Shown one piece after another: positions 17,087 to 27,500 of a stretch of DNA of 32,545 nucleotides. The translations under genes and the position numbers were made by a program. The DNA comes from Lachnoclostridium sp. (GTDB taxonomy: Bacteria > Bacteroidota > Bacteroidia > Bacteroidales > Muribaculaceae). A model generated the notes under the pieces. It was given only the letters and a program-made list of their open reading frames with translations. It had not been told where the DNA came from and did not search any database. Location: positions 1 through 32,545 of the forward strand of contig JAMPAP010000014.1 in NCBI GenBank assembly GCA_023667185.1. Direction: 5' to 3'. Numbering within the stretch: position 1 is the stretch's first letter; each line of letters begins with the position of its first letter.

Positions 17087-17283
17087 AATATAGGAAGAAG
17101 CAAAGGTGCGGGTGTTGCAAAACTCGGATTCGTAGAGCTTTGTCGATGCCACAACATCGCCTCTCCGAGGCTCAACTGCCTGTGTGTCAGCCTACCCTAC
17201 CCTCCGCAAGCTCCGGGTGGGGTTAAAGACAACAACGGCCCTCCGGGCCTGAGATTAGTTTTTGCAACACCCTTTCTTATATT
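17087..17283. repeat. GC-rich multi-hairpin element with inverted ends
   Basis: GGGTGTTGCAAAA (17110-17122) and TTTTGCAACACCC (17260-17272) are exact inverted repeats; weaker AATATA/TATATT arms extend them to 17087 and 17283. Between them are several local hairpins: CGATG/CATCG, GCCTC/GAGGC, and GGCC/GGCC around CTCCG. Base composition is far more GC-rich than the flanks. Open frames across it look spurious. No transposase is present. From memory, similar translated fragments recur in Bacteroidales annotations, suggesting a dispersed repeat; this is not verified. Confidence 0.6.
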
Positions 17284-17337
17284 GCTATATCTTTGTTGTT
17301 AGAGGCGGGAAAGATGAGGATATTCGTAAAATTGTAT

Positions 17338-17345
17338 TAATTTTG
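17338..17345 (+). promoter_or_regulatory. -7 box (TAATTTTG) of the SGNH-MBOAT genes
   Basis: TAATTTTG fits TAnnTTTG and ends 8 bp before the ATG at 17354; no -33 TTTG is present. If used, the mRNA would have almost no leader. Confidence 0.4.
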
Positions 17346-17353
17346 CATTCAGT

Positions 17354-18142
17354 ATGCGCAACTACCGTAATAACGAATATCTTGCACTGTGGACGCTCCT
17401 GCTGGCCGCATTTGCCGTGATGACTGCCTTCTCGATGGTGGGCACCGTGGAGGTGTGGGGCTTTGAACTCCGCTCACCGGGTATCACCGAGCGACTTACG
17501 CGCGAGCCTGACACAGCGACGGTTGTTACAGAAACTTCGGAAAATCAAGCTATTGCAAAACCCACCCCTATCGACAGCGCCGCTCAGCGCATACTCATCA
17601 TCGGCGATTCGATGCTTGAGGGATTGAATCCCCGTCTTGCAGCCTATGCCAATGCTAACGGACATACCCTCAACTCAGTGATATGGTACAGCTCAACCAC
17701 CGACTACTGGGGCAAATGCGACACGCTGACGACCTTCATCAGGCGCTTCCGGCCTACTTTTATATTCATCAGCCTCGGCGCTAATGAGCTGTTTGTAAAC
17801 AATATCGCCGAGCGCCGCAAGGAATCCGTTGACCATATTCTCAAGCAGATAGGCGATATACCCTACCTGTGGATAGGACCGCCCAACTGGAAAGAAGATA
17901 CCGGTATTAACCGCCTGATAGCTAGCAGTGTGAAGCCAGGATGCTACTTCAAGAGCGACGGCATGAGCTTTGATCGCAAAAAGGATGGCGCGCATCCTAC
18001 GGCCGAGTCGGCCGTGGAGTGGATGGACAGCATCGCCCGATGGATGCCGCTCCACTCATCTCACCCCATATTGCTTGACTTCCCCGGTATGATCGATAAA
18101 GCCCGCCCGGCCTCGGTGACCGTGCTTCAACCTAAAAAGTAG
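17354..18142 (+). CDS. Membrane-anchored SGNH/GDSL hydrolase, partner of MBOAT
   Basis: This 262-residue protein has one N-terminal membrane anchor (about 9-30) and an SGNH hydrolase domain outside the membrane. GDSM (Ser86) is block I, GANE (142-145) block III, and DGAHPT (Asp211, His214) block V, so the catalytic Ser-Asp-His set is complete. SGNH proteins encoded next to MBOAT acyltransferases (as in PatA/PatB or DltB/DltD-type pairs) pass acyl groups to extracellular polymers; that role is inferred here from the neighbour 2 nt downstream. The acceptor could be peptidoglycan or a surface polysaccharide and cannot be told from sequence. A -7 box 8 bp before the ATG hints at leaderless translation. 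Confidence 0.85.
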   Translation: MRNYRNNEYLALWTLLLAAFAVMTAFSMVGTVEVWGFELRSPGITERLTREPDTATVVTETSENQAIAKPTPIDSAAQRILIIGDSMLEGLNPRLAAYANANGHTLNSVIWYSSTTDYWGKCDTLTTFIRRFRPTFIFISLGANELFVNNIAERRKESVDHILKQIGDIPYLWIGPPNWKEDTGINRLIASSVKPGCYFKSDGMSFDRKKDGAHPTAESAVEWMDSIARWMPLHSSHPILLDFPGMIDKARPASVTVLQPKK

Positions 18143-18144
18143 CC

Positions 18145-19611
18145 GTGGAAAATATCACATATAACTTACTCCAGCTGCTGAAGCATGATCCTTCACAACC
18201 GATGCTCTTCTCGAGCGGACTGTTCTGGGCTCTGTTTCTGATATTTATACCCATATATTCACTGCTGAAAACCCGGCTGTGGCAGATGCTGATATTCGTC
18301 ACAGGGTTCAGTATGTACTTCTACTATAAGTCAAGCGGCATATTCTTCATGCTGCTTGCCGCGACCTCACTCGTGGACTGGTCACTGTCACGACTGATGG
18401 TGGAGCTCGACCGCGGATGGCAGCGAAAGGCGTGCGTCGCGGTCTCGATCGTTGCCTCGTTGGGCATACTCGGCTATTTCAAGTATGCCAACTTCTTCCT
18501 CTGGAACTGGAACGCCATGGTGGAGAGCAACTTTCAGATTGACAACTTGATACTACCGGTGGGAATCTCGTTTTATACATTTCAGTCAATCAGCTATATA
18601 GTGGACGTCTACAAGGAGCGCGTGAAGTCTACGGAGACATGGCTCGAATACGTGTTTTTCCTCTCATTCTTCCCGGCACTCGTGGCAGGCCCCATCGTCA
18701 GAGCTGACTATTTCATCCCACAGATACGCTCCAACCGCCGCGCCACCACCTCCGAGACCATGGCCGGACTATGGCTTATAATCCTCGGCGTAATCAAGAA
18801 GGCAATCATCGCCGATTATATCGCGCAATATAACGACCTGATATTCAATTCTCCCACCGGATATTCAGGTTTTGAATCGCTGATGGGCGTAATAGGCTAT
18901 ACCATGCAGATCTACTGCGACTTCTCAGGCTACAGCGACATGGCTATAGGCCTTGCGCTGATCATGGGCTTCAACCTTACGCCCAACTTCAACTTCCCCT
19001 ATAAGTCAACAAATCTTACCGAATTCTGGCGGCGGTGGCACATCAGCTTGTCATCATGGCTCCGGGACTACGTATATATCCCTCTTGGCGGTAACCGCAA
19101 AGGCACTATCCGCACTTACATAAACAACTTCCTTACGATGCTGATAGGCGGACTGTGGCACGGAGCAGCGTGGAAATTCGTAATCTGGGGCGGACTGCAT
19201 GGCGTAGGGCTTGCCATCCACAAGGCTTGCCGACCATGGCTGTCGCGTCTCCATGAAGGAGGTCTCGTCAAATGCCTGTCATGGACTGTAACGATGGTCT
19301 ACGTCTCGCTGCTGTGGGTGTTCTTCCGCGCCGCATCATGGAGTGACTCCTGCCTGATAATCAAGAATATATTCAGCAACTTTCAGGTGGAGACTATCCT
19401 GCCGTTCATCACCACGCGCTACGTATGGCTCGTGATGATGATTACCATCATCGCTGCTCACTCCATGCCCGACGGCTTCTACGACCGGCTCGGCGCTCGC
19501 TTCGTAGCCGCCCCCTGGGGCTTCAAACTATTGATATTCATAATCGTGGTGCAACTCACCGTCCAGTTTATGGGCGAGGAGGTAGCACCTTTCATATATT
19601 TCCAATTCTAA
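18145..19611 (+). CDS. MBOAT-family O-acyltransferase (AlgI-like)
   Basis: This 488-residue polytopic membrane protein should move an acyl group, usually acetyl, across the membrane for attachment to a cell-envelope polymer. Hydrophobic helices run through its length. The family signature EFWRRWHISLSSWLRDYVYIPLGG (His299) and the invariant active-site histidine in GGLWHGAAW (His339) are both present. YCDFSGYSDMAIG is another typical AlgI/DltB stretch. Translation likely starts at the GTG at 18145, 2 nt after the SGNH stop; the next ATG (18202) would cut off the conserved LLKHDPSQPMLFSSG start. The close spacing argues for coupled translation with the SGNH partner. RlmD follows 2 nt after the stop. 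Confidence 0.92.
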   Translation: MENITYNLLQLLKHDPSQPMLFSSGLFWALFLIFIPIYSLLKTRLWQMLIFVTGFSMYFYYKSSGIFFMLLAATSLVDWSLSRLMVELDRGWQRKACVAVSIVASLGILGYFKYANFFLWNWNAMVESNFQIDNLILPVGISFYTFQSISYIVDVYKERVKSTETWLEYVFFLSFFPALVAGPIVRADYFIPQIRSNRRATTSETMAGLWLIILGVIKKAIIADYIAQYNDLIFNSPTGYSGFESLMGVIGYTMQIYCDFSGYSDMAIGLALIMGFNLTPNFNFPYKSTNLTEFWRRWHISLSSWLRDYVYIPLGGNRKGTIRTYINNFLTMLIGGLWHGAAWKFVIWGGLHGVGLAIHKACRPWLSRLHEGGLVKCLSWTVTMVYVSLLWVFFRAASWSDSCLIIKNIFSNFQVETILPFITTRYVWLVMMITIIAAHSMPDGFYDRLGARFVAAPWGFKLLIFIIVVQLTVQFMGEEVAPFIYFQF

Positions 19612-19613
19612 AT

Positions 19614-21035
19614 ATGTCAAGAAAAAAGAAAGAACGCCCTCTGCTTGAGGGTATAGAGATAACGGGCGTGGCTGCCGAAGGTAATGCTCTGGCACGCGTC
19701 AACGATATGGTAGTATTCATCCCCTTCGGCGCACCCGGCGATGTAGCCGATGTGAAGGTGGACCGCGTGAAACGCAATTACGCTGAAGGGCATATCGAGC
19801 GGATTATCACTCCATCATCGCTTCGACAGGAACCCCGCTGCAGCCATTTCACCCTCTGCGGCGGCTGCCGGTGGCAACACCTGCCCTACGACTTCCAGCT
19901 CCGCTGCAAGCAGCAGCAGGTGGAAGACGCAATGACCAGAATTGCCAAAATACCTATTCCCGAAATTACCCCCATTCTCGGCTCTGAAAAAATATGGGAA
20001 TACCGCAACAAGATGGAGTATACCTTCTCCAACAAAAAATGGCTCACCTACGACGAGATGCGCTCGGGCCAGGAGTTCCCTGACCGCGATGCCGCCGGAT
20101 TTCACATCCCCGGAGCTTTTGACAAGGTGCTCGACATCGAAAAATGCCACCTTCAGGATGACCTTGGCAACCGCATCCGCCTCTTTGTGAAGCAATTCGG
20201 CAAGGATCACGGATACACATTCTATGACCTGCGCCAGCAGCAAGGCCTCCTCCGCACACTGATGATCCGCATTGCTTCCACCGGCGAGGTGATGGCTGTG
20301 ATGGTGTTTGGCGAAGATGATCGTCACAAAATCGAGGAACTCCTTGCAGCCATGAAGGAGAAATTTCCCGAAATCACCTCTTTATTATATGTTGTAAATA
20401 CCAAGGTCAACGACACTATCGCTGACCAGGAAGTGATCAACTACTCCGGACGTGACTATATAGAAGAAGAGATGGAGGGCCTGCGCTTCAGAATCGGACC
20501 CAAATCATTCTACCAGACCAACTCGCTCCAAGCCTATCGGCTCTACTCCGTGGCTCGCGAATTTGCCCAACTGCGGGGTGACGAGCTTGTCTACGACCTC
20601 TATACCGGCACCGGGACAATAGCCTGCTTCCTTGCGCGAGGCGTGAAACACGTGGTAGGTATCGAATATGTGCCCGAGGCCGTAGCCGATGCAAAAGTCA
20701 ATGCGGCAGCCAACGGACTTGACAACACCGAGTTTTACGCCGGCGACATGAAAGATGTACTGACTGACGAATTTATCGCCGCCCATGGACGCCCTGACGT
20801 GATGATCGTCGATCCGCCACGAGCCGGTATGCACGCTGATGTGGTCAATGTGATCCTCAACGCCGAACCTCGCCGTATAGTCTACGTAAGCTGCAACCCG
20901 GCTACCCAGGCTCGTGACCTCGCACTACTCCACGCCAAATATGACGTCGAAGCGATCCGCCCGGTAGATATGTTCCCTCACACCCAGCATGTAGAAAACG
21001 TCGTAGCTCTCACTCTCCGCCCAGCTCGCGATTGA
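19614..21035 (+). CDS. rlmD: 23S rRNA (uracil-5-)-methyltransferase, RlmD type
   Basis: This 473-residue SAM-dependent enzyme should make 5-methyluridine in 23S rRNA (U1939 in E. coli numbering). A TRAM RNA-binding domain comes first, then iron-sulfur ligands C76, C82, C85 and C178, the SAM site YDLYTGTGTIACFLARG, DPPRAGMH, and the catalytic cysteine in SCNPAT (C427). The open frame extends upstream into MBOAT, but the ATG at 19614, 2 nt after the MBOAT stop, gives the family-normal N-terminus. Several Bacteroidetes carry more than one RlmD/RumA paralogue, so the exact target uridine is inference. Its last 26 bp overlap the end of the convergent esterase gene. Confidence 0.92.
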   Translation: MSRKKKERPLLEGIEITGVAAEGNALARVNDMVVFIPFGAPGDVADVKVDRVKRNYAEGHIERIITPSSLRQEPRCSHFTLCGGCRWQHLPYDFQLRCKQQQVEDAMTRIAKIPIPEITPILGSEKIWEYRNKMEYTFSNKKWLTYDEMRSGQEFPDRDAAGFHIPGAFDKVLDIEKCHLQDDLGNRIRLFVKQFGKDHGYTFYDLRQQQGLLRTLMIRIASTGEVMAVMVFGEDDRHKIEELLAAMKEKFPEITSLLYVVNTKVNDTIADQEVINYSGRDYIEEEMEGLRFRIGPKSFYQTNSLQAYRLYSVAREFAQLRGDELVYDLYTGTGTIACFLARGVKHVVGIEYVPEAVADAKVNAAANGLDNTEFYAGDMKDVLTDEFIAAHGRPDVMIVDPPRAGMHADVVNVILNAEPRRIVYVSCNPATQARDLALLHAKYDVEAIRPVDMFPHTQHVENVVALTLRPARD

Positions 21036-22017
21036 GGAAGCTGACAGCATGGCTGACGGTGGGCGTGAACCACGGATGGAAAAACCAGAAAGGATGAATG
21101 GGTGAATATACGTGGTGATGCTCGGTGTAGATGCCGTGGGAGCGAAGGAGAGGCTCTATCTCGTCGCGACCGTCGCGGTAACGTGGCAGATCGCTATTGA
21201 TGAAGCATATAGGCGCTGACTTATCAGTCACCCAGAGTATAGCCGAGGCCTCATCCCAGTGGTCACGAGCCTGATCAGGCATGCCGCCGAGCCACATAGC
21301 ATTTACCGGCAACTGACCCCCATGCTTTGCCTGACGCTCATATACGTCAACGATGTTATAGTCAGAGACAAAGGTAGTGATACCGTCAATGTTGATCACG
21401 GCCTGCACATCGCTTGATGAATCCTGCCACCGGCCATCGCCCTCGTGGCGCGCCGAGCCGTTAGTCATTCCGGCAAGAGCCGCGAGCTGACCTCCGGCCG
21501 AGCAACCTGATATGGCGATGCGGTCGGGGTCGATGCCGAGCGAGTCAGCGTGATGGCGCGCCCAGCGGATAGCCGTCTTTATGTCATGAAGTCCGGCCGG
21601 ATATTTGGCTTCGGGTGTCAGGCGATATTCCACAGCCATTGTCACATAGCCGTGAGCCGCAACAGCAGATGCAAGTCCGTGCTGGAGCGACTTGTCGCCC
21701 GAGTTCCAGCCCCCGCCGTGCACAAAGAGCACCGCGGGCAGCGGGCTCTTAGCCGAGTCAGGGCGGAATATGTCGACATGAAGGTCGCGGATGCCCCACG
21801 GGGTATCTTTAATCGTAGTGTAGACCACATCGCGGGTCATCGATACTCCGGTCGGCAGGGTGTCAGCCACCAGCCGGGCGTAAGGATATTTTTTCTTGAT
21901 TTTCATCCAGCTTGAATAGCGGGTGAACGAGGTGTCACGCGGGATGCTGAGGTCAGCGGCCGCGGTGTTAAGCGCTATCAGCAAGCTGATGGCTGCAATT
22001 AGAGAGAAACGTTTCAT
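21010..22017 (-). CDS. Secreted alpha/beta-hydrolase, probable carbohydrate esterase
   Basis: This 335-residue protein has a signal peptide ([21 protein letters not shown]) and an alpha/beta-hydrolase fold of the BD-FAE/hormone-sensitive lipase-like type. The oxyanion motif HGGG (100-103) and nucleophile elbow GCSAG (Ser173) are intact; a late HPFWFFHPWF stretch holds the likely catalytic His. Such proteins in pectin clusters are often acetyl- or feruloyl-esterases; which ester is cut here is unknown. Its ATG overlaps the GH95 stop codon (TAATG), so the two are translationally coupled. The 3' end overlaps rlmD tail-to-tail by 26 bp. It is the last gene of the minus-strand pectin block. Confidence 0.85.
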   Translation of the reverse strand: MKRFSLIAAISLLIALNTAAADLSIPRDTSFTRYSSWMKIKKKYPYARLVADTLPTGVSMTRDVVYTTIKDTPWGIRDLHVDIFRPDSAKSPLPAVLFVHGGGWNSGDKSLQHGLASAVAAHGYVTMAVEYRLTPEAKYPAGLHDIKTAIRWARHHADSLGIDPDRIAISGCSAGGQLAALAGMTNGSARHEGDGRWQDSSSDVQAVINIDGITTFVSDYNIVDVYERQAKHGGQLPVNAMWLGGMPDQARDHWDEASAILWVTDKSAPICFINSDLPRYRDGRDEIEPLLRSHGIYTEHHHVYSPIHPFWFFHPWFTPTVSHAVSFLNRELGGE

Positions 22018-24464
22018 TATCTCGGAGACTTAATTTCAATGATCTGACCCGGAGTGGTGACGATGTCGTACTCGTAAGTGCGACGAATCTCCGGCCACCG
22101 GGCGTTACCTTCAGGCGACACTTCCACTTTGGCTACAACTGCAGGTCGCAGAAGCGGGTTGGGGCAATCTCCGTCAGCTTCGACGAGACCGTCAGCGGCA
22201 AGAGGCACGTATGAGCGCAGCCGGAGAGCGCCGCCATTGTGCGAAACTATGCGGGCATCGTGGAGCTGACCGTTTTTCCAATCCATATCCACCTCAAAGC
22301 CTCCGCGGGCGCGAAGACCCTTGACCGAGCCCTCAGTCCACAACGAAGGAAGTGCGGGGAGCAGCTGAACGGCACCATCGTGGCTCTGAACGAGCATCTC
22401 GGCCACGCCGGCGGTAAGGCCGAAATTGCCATCAATCTGGAACGGCGGATGCACGTCAAACATATTGGGATACAACCTTCCGTCAGGATATTGCTTTGTA
22501 AGACTGTCGGCGGGCAGGAGAGTGATCATGTTGGAGATAATCTTGTAGGCGTGGTCGCCGTCGAGGAGGCGAGCCCAGAGGTTTACTTTCCAGCCGATGC
22601 TCCATCCCGTAGCCTTGTCGCCACGCTGGCGGAGTGTAGTCTCAGCGCCCTTGAAGGCAAGGGGTGCATTAGAGGGCGTGATCTGGTTAGAGGGATAAAG
22701 GCCATAGAGATGGCTTACGTGGCGGTGATGATCAGTGGGATCGTCAGCATCCACGAGCCACTCCTGAAGCTGGCCGTGGCGTCCTACCTTCATGGGACTG
22801 AGGCGGCTGATAGTGGTCTTCAGCGAGTCAATATAGGCCATGCTCTCGCAGCCGAGGATGTGGGCAGCGATAAGCGTATTGTTAAGGGCGTCAAATGCTA
22901 TCTGATTGTCCATAGTGCACCCGGCAGTAATCACCGAACCGTTATAGCCGTGCTCGGGCGACATCGAAGGAGCAGTCACGAGATAACCGGTAGCGGGGTG
23001 CTCGGTAAGGTGGCTCATGAAGAAGTCAGCCGTGCCGCGCATAGCGGGATAAAGCTTGGTCAGGAAATCAATGTCAGGATTAAAGAGGTAATGCTGCCAG
23101 ATGTGGGTGGCAAGCCATGCGCCGCCGTTTGGCCACATACCGTATCGGGCAGAGTCCACAGGGCCGGCAGCGCGCCATAGGTCAGTATTATGGTGAGCCA
23201 CCCATCCGTCAGCATCGTAGAGGGTACGGGCGGTCTCGCGGCCTGTGACGGCAAGGTCTTCGATCATATCAAAGAGCGGCATCGCAGTCTCAGGCAGAGC
23301 GGTTACTTCGGCAGGCCAGTAGTTCATCTCGGTGTTGATGTTGATGGTGTATTTTCCGTCCCAGGGGGGAGTGAGCAGATTGTTCCACTTACCCTGGAGG
23401 TTGGCAGGCTGGGTTCCGGGCTGTGAAGAGCAAATGAGCAGATATCGGCCATACTGGAAGAGCAGAGCCACGAGCGAGGGGTCATGATCAGTGGAGAAAT
23501 TGATGATACGTGAGCGTGTATCGGCATCGGCAGAACCCGTGGAGGGAAGAGAGAGTGTGACGCGGTCAAACTGACTGCGGTATTTCTTAATGTGGCGGTC
23601 AAGGAGCGTATCGTAAGGCTGTTTCATGGCCGAATCGAGATAACGGCTTACGCGAGCCGACTCGTTGGCCGACACATCGGCATAATTTACATAGTTGGTG
23701 GCTGCGGTGATATACAGCGTTACTTCGGAAGCTTTTGAGACCTTGAGGCGGTCGCGGGCGGCCTTTACTTTGCCGTCGCTCACCACCTGAATGCGGGCTT
23801 CAGCGCGCAAGGCTGATTCGATGCCCTCCTGGTCGAGCCCGTTAAGCTTCGCGGTAAGAGTGTTATGACGAGCGGTGACAGACTTGGCAAGAGGTGAATC
23901 GTAAGAGATGTCAAATGTCAGAGCTTCGGGAGTTGAGGATGTGAGGTGCATCACTATGACATTATCGGCAAGTGATGCAAAGGTGGTGCGGGTAAATTCG
24001 GTATCCCCCACTTTGAAAGAAGTTGTGGCCACGGCATCAGAGATATTGAGGTCACGGTAATAGTCAGTGGGAGAGCCTTTGAGATCGAAGTTGAGGCGGA
24101 TACTCCCTAATGTGAGATAGCGCATGCCATTCTGCTCGGGCATATACACACTGTCGATCAGTGCCTGAGCATCCTTTTCGCGTCCTGAGAAAATGAGGTT
24201 ACGGATCTCGGCGAGGCGTGGGAGTCCGGTCGAGAGGTTGTTGAAGTAAGGACCACCGGCCCAGAAAGTTTCCTCGTTGAGCTGGATCTCATCGGCAGCC
24301 GGGCCGCCGTAGACCATGGCGGCGAGGCGGGAGTTACCTACCGGAAGAGCCTCCACCCAGAGTGATGCCGGAGTGTCGTACGAAAGGCGAAGATGGTCGT
24401 CAGCCTGAACCATAGTGGCTGAAACAACAGCCAAGGTTGTCAATACAGTGCGAAAAAAATGCAT
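22017..24464 (-). CDS. Secreted GH95 alpha-L-fucosidase/alpha-L-galactosidase
   Basis: This 815-residue enzyme should remove terminal alpha-L-fucose or alpha-L-galactose from plant polysaccharide side chains. A signal peptide (to ~21) precedes the N-terminal beta-sandwich ([25 protein letters not shown]) and the (alpha/alpha)6 barrel. Likely catalytic residues by family comparison are N375 and N377 in [13 protein letters not shown]504 in MSPEHGY, and D678 in FQIDGNFG. The family contains both fucosidases and L-galactosidases, and the sequence alone does not separate them. It starts 75 bp after the pectin esterase gene, across a strong terminator-like hairpin (24484-24517), and no separate promoter is visible, so expression may depend on read-through. 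The downstream esterase is coupled by a TAATG overlap. Confidence 0.93.
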   Translation of the reverse strand: MHFFRTVLTTLAVVSATMVQADDHLRLSYDTPASLWVEALPVGNSRLAAMVYGGPAADEIQLNEETFWAGGPYFNNLSTGLPRLAEIRNLIFSGREKDAQALIDSVYMPEQNGMRYLTLGSIRLNFDLKGSPTDYYRDLNISDAVATTSFKVGDTEFTRTTFASLADNVIVMHLTSSTPEALTFDISYDSPLAKSVTARHNTLTAKLNGLDQEGIESALRAEARIQVVSDGKVKAARDRLKVSKASEVTLYITAATNYVNYADVSANESARVSRYLDSAMKQPYDTLLDRHIKKYRSQFDRVTLSLPSTGSADADTRSRIINFSTDHDPSLVALLFQYGRYLLICSSQPGTQPANLQGKWNNLLTPPWDGKYTININTEMNYWPAEVTALPETAMPLFDMIEDLAVTGRETARTLYDADGWVAHHNTDLWRAAGPVDSARYGMWPNGGAWLATHIWQHYLFNPDIDFLTKLYPAMRGTADFFMSHLTEHPATGYLVTAPSMSPEHGYNGSVITAGCTMDNQIAFDALNNTLIAAHILGCESMAYIDSLKTTISRLSPMKVGRHGQLQEWLVDADDPTDHHRHVSHLYGLYPSNQITPSNAPLAFKGAETTLRQRGDKATGWSIGWKVNLWARLLDGDHAYKIISNMITLLPADSLTKQYPDGRLYPNMFDVHPPFQIDGNFGLTAGVAEMLVQSHDGAVQLLPALPSLWTEGSVKGLRARGGFEVDMDWKNGQLHDARIVSHNGGALRLRSYVPLAADGLVEADGDCPNPLLRPAVVAKVEVSPEGNARWPEIRRTYEYDIVTTPGQIIEIKSPR

Positions 24465-24483
24465 GCTTGGAATGTTTTAAAAA

Positions 24484-24517
24484 TCCCTCTTCCCATCAGC
24501 AGGGGTGGGAAGAGGGA
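24484..24517 (-). terminator. Terminator-like hairpin inside the pectin block
   Basis: TCCCTCTTCCCA (24484-24495) pairs perfectly over 12 bp with TGGGAAGAGGGA (24506-24517); on the minus strand it is followed by a run of T (ATTTTTAAAA). It separates the CE12-GH28-CE8 genes from GH95-esterase. Confidence 0.8.
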
Positions 24518-24538
24518 CTGTTATGGATGAAATAGAGA

Positions 24539-27500
24539 TTACTTAAGGACAGTCTTTGTAGAGACTTTAGAGCCGTCAGAAAGAGTGTCGACCTTAATTA
24601 CAAAGCCTTTGAAAGAGCTGTTGACGCGGATACCTTCCACATTATAATATTCTGTAGCGACCACTTCGGCGGCAGCGTCAGAGATAATGGAGTCGATACC
24701 GCTCTGGCCAACCTTCACAGCCTCGCCGAGGCCACCCATTTCGTTAGCGGCGCGAACGGCCCAGACGGCTGAAGGATCGTCAACAGTGTACTCGGGAACA
24801 TTCACGAAGGCAACCACCTTATCGTTCTTAACCACAGCCCAGAGAAGAGCGTAGTCATTGTTGTCCCAAGTGAGAGCCGAACCGTTGAGAGCAACTGAAG
24901 TGGCAGCAGGAGCCTGCTCGGCAAGTGATGCGGGATCCCAGTCGTCCTCGTCGCCCATCACGGCATAGTAGTTGTTGGCATCAGCCTCTTCCTTGGTGAG
25001 CACGGGATTGTTGGTATAGCCATCGCCGAAAGTAGTCTTGCGGCTGCTGAGGTCGATGACAGTACCGGAAGAAGTAGTAGAGTTATACTCTGCGAAGCGA
25101 GCGGGCCAGCCGCCTGACATTTCGTTCCATCCGTCAGCTGAAGGGATCACCTCCATGCGGGTGTCGATATACAGAGCGATGGGAGTACCCTTACCCCAGG
25201 GGCGACCGAGAGTGTAGCTGCCATTTACTCCGTCAGCATCGCCGGTGATGGTACAATCTTTGAGGATGTAGCCATACTTGCGGGGAACAGAGGGAACAGC
25301 CAGATAACCGCCTGAGATCTGGCGGAAAGTAACACTGTTGAAGAATACGTCACCCTTGCCGCAGATGTAGTCAGTGCGACCGCGGATCACACCACCTTCG
25401 AAGTAGTATTTAGCCTGGTCGTTGTTTGAAACGTAAGTGTCCTGATATGCCCAGAGGCAAACGTCCTTGAGGATGGTCTTGTCGGCCTTGTCGTTGAGCA
25501 CGATGTCACGGCCATTGCCGTCGCCCATGTTGCTCTTGAGGGTAAGGTTCTGCATATATGTATTCTGGGCATCCTTGTTGAGGTCAAGCACGTCGCCGTT
25601 GCCGATACCTTCGAGCACCTTGGTAGCCTTGTTGGTGATCACTACGCCATCCATGCTTTCACCGATGAATGACACGTTGGGAGTGTTGACGTAAGTGGTG
25701 GGGTCAGGATACTGCTTGCTGTCAGAGCCGGTCTTTGTAGCGGTAGTGCTTTCGGGGAGCACATAGTTGCCGTTGCGGATGAAGATGCGGAAACGCTGAG
25801 TCTTGTCTTCGCGGGCAGCGGCAGCAGCGATAGCCTCCTCAAGAGCGCCATTGTCAGGCACGATGAAGTCGTAGAGAGCCTTTACAACCACGGGGCGGGT
25901 CTTGGTGGTGAAGTTGATCACTACGGGATCTGCCATATAGTTGTCAGTAAGGTCAGCGATAGTGTTGGCGGCGAGTTCAAACTTGTAGTTTGTGCCGTAA
26001 GCGAGGTTCTTGTACTGGAACATTACGGTCTTGCCTGAAACTGAGGGCTCAAGCTGCATACCGGCGAGAGTAGCCTTGGCGCCCTCCTTCACTTTTACTT
26101 TCTCGTCGAAGTTGAGGACGATCTTACCATTGATTGAAGCGTTAGCGTTACCTTCTTCGGGGACGAATGACACGAGCACGGGGGCTTTGCCATCGTTGAT
26201 GAGCTCAACGTCACCTATAATATATGTGGCGCCGAGAGCGATACCGTCGTTGTTGGAGCTTGTACCGTCGACGGGTGAAGTAGTGTCAGAGATAAAGCGG
26301 ATGTAAAGTTCTGAAGCGTTGTTGGCCGCTGCGGGGAGGTCAAACTCGGCATCAGTCCAGTTTTTAGCGCCGCTGATGGTGATGGTGCCGATAGTGGTCC
26401 AGTTGTTGCCATCGAGAGAGTATTCAACGTTCTGCTTGGTATAAGCATTGAAGTTATAAGCCATGGCGGTGATGACCTTGATGTTCTTGAACGCCGAGGC
26501 GTTAAACTTGGTCTGCCAGTAGTATTCGCCAAGGCCGTAGGTGCGCCAGTTGACGGCTGCGGGGCGGCCTTCGTAGCCACCTGCACCTGCCTGGCTCTTG
26601 TCAAGCCAGCCTTCGATGTTGCCCTCAGCGTTGCGGAGCGAGAGCGAAACGTTGTCGTTGTCAGCTGAATAGAAGTCAGCAGCGCGTCCTGTACCGGGGA
26701 GGTAGAAGTCCCAGCCTACGATGTAGTCGATGGCAGAGAAAGATGCAACGAAATCCTTGTCGCTGTCCATAGTGACGGTGATTTCGCTTGACGACTGTCC
26801 GTCGCTCCAGTTGGTGAACGTAAGGATGGGGTTGCTGATAGCGGTAAGGGTAACGATAGTGCCGTCCTCATACATATTTTTACCGTCGATAACAGTGGGA
26901 GCGGGGACAGGCTGCACCTGATAGTCGTTAGCGCCACCCTCTACGCCAAGGTTGAGCACCCATGTGGGGATAGCCTGAAAGTTTGCGATCAGAGAGGTGT
27001 TGGCGTTGATTTCAAATTTGTAGACAGGCTCTTCAGAAACCACATTGCCGGTAGCGTCGGTCCAGTTGATGAACTTGTAGCCGAAGTTGCGGACGGCGGT
27101 TACGGTGACAGGTGTACCGGCCTCCATCTCGCTGACAGCGGGAGAAGTTTCGATTGAGCCACCTTCGATGGGAGAGCAGCGGGTGGTGAGGGTGTATTTC
27201 TCTACAGCCTCTACTGTACCGTTGAGTTTACCTTCGATGATGACGTTAGAGAAACCGCCCTCCTTTGCGTTACCCACGCCGATAGTGGCAATGAGGGTAA
27301 AGCCGTCGGTGCCTGTCAGCTTGGCCTGCTGGTCGGCAGTGAGGGTGATGTCGAAGTGGTCAGTGGCTTTTGAGCCGTATTTGTCGGATGAATAATCTTT
27401 ATTGTTACGGACGGCGGTGAAAGTGCCGAGTTCTACAACCTCACCATCGCCCATACGGGCTGAAACTTTGACACCGTTTTCAGCATCAGTACCGAAGCGG

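Noticed and set aside
17072-17302. Open frame inside the GC-rich hairpin element
   Set aside because: It follows the structured repeat from end to end and shows no protein family; treated as spurious.
19425-19613. N-terminal extension of RlmD into the MBOAT gene
   Set aside because: The added ~63 residues are out-of-frame MBOAT sequence; the ATG at 19614 matches the family N-terminus and follows the MBOAT stop by 2 nt.
22239-23180. Plus-strand open frame (313 codons) opposite GH95
   Set aside because: Antisense to a clear GH95 gene, no signal peptide or known motif, no promoter box upstream.
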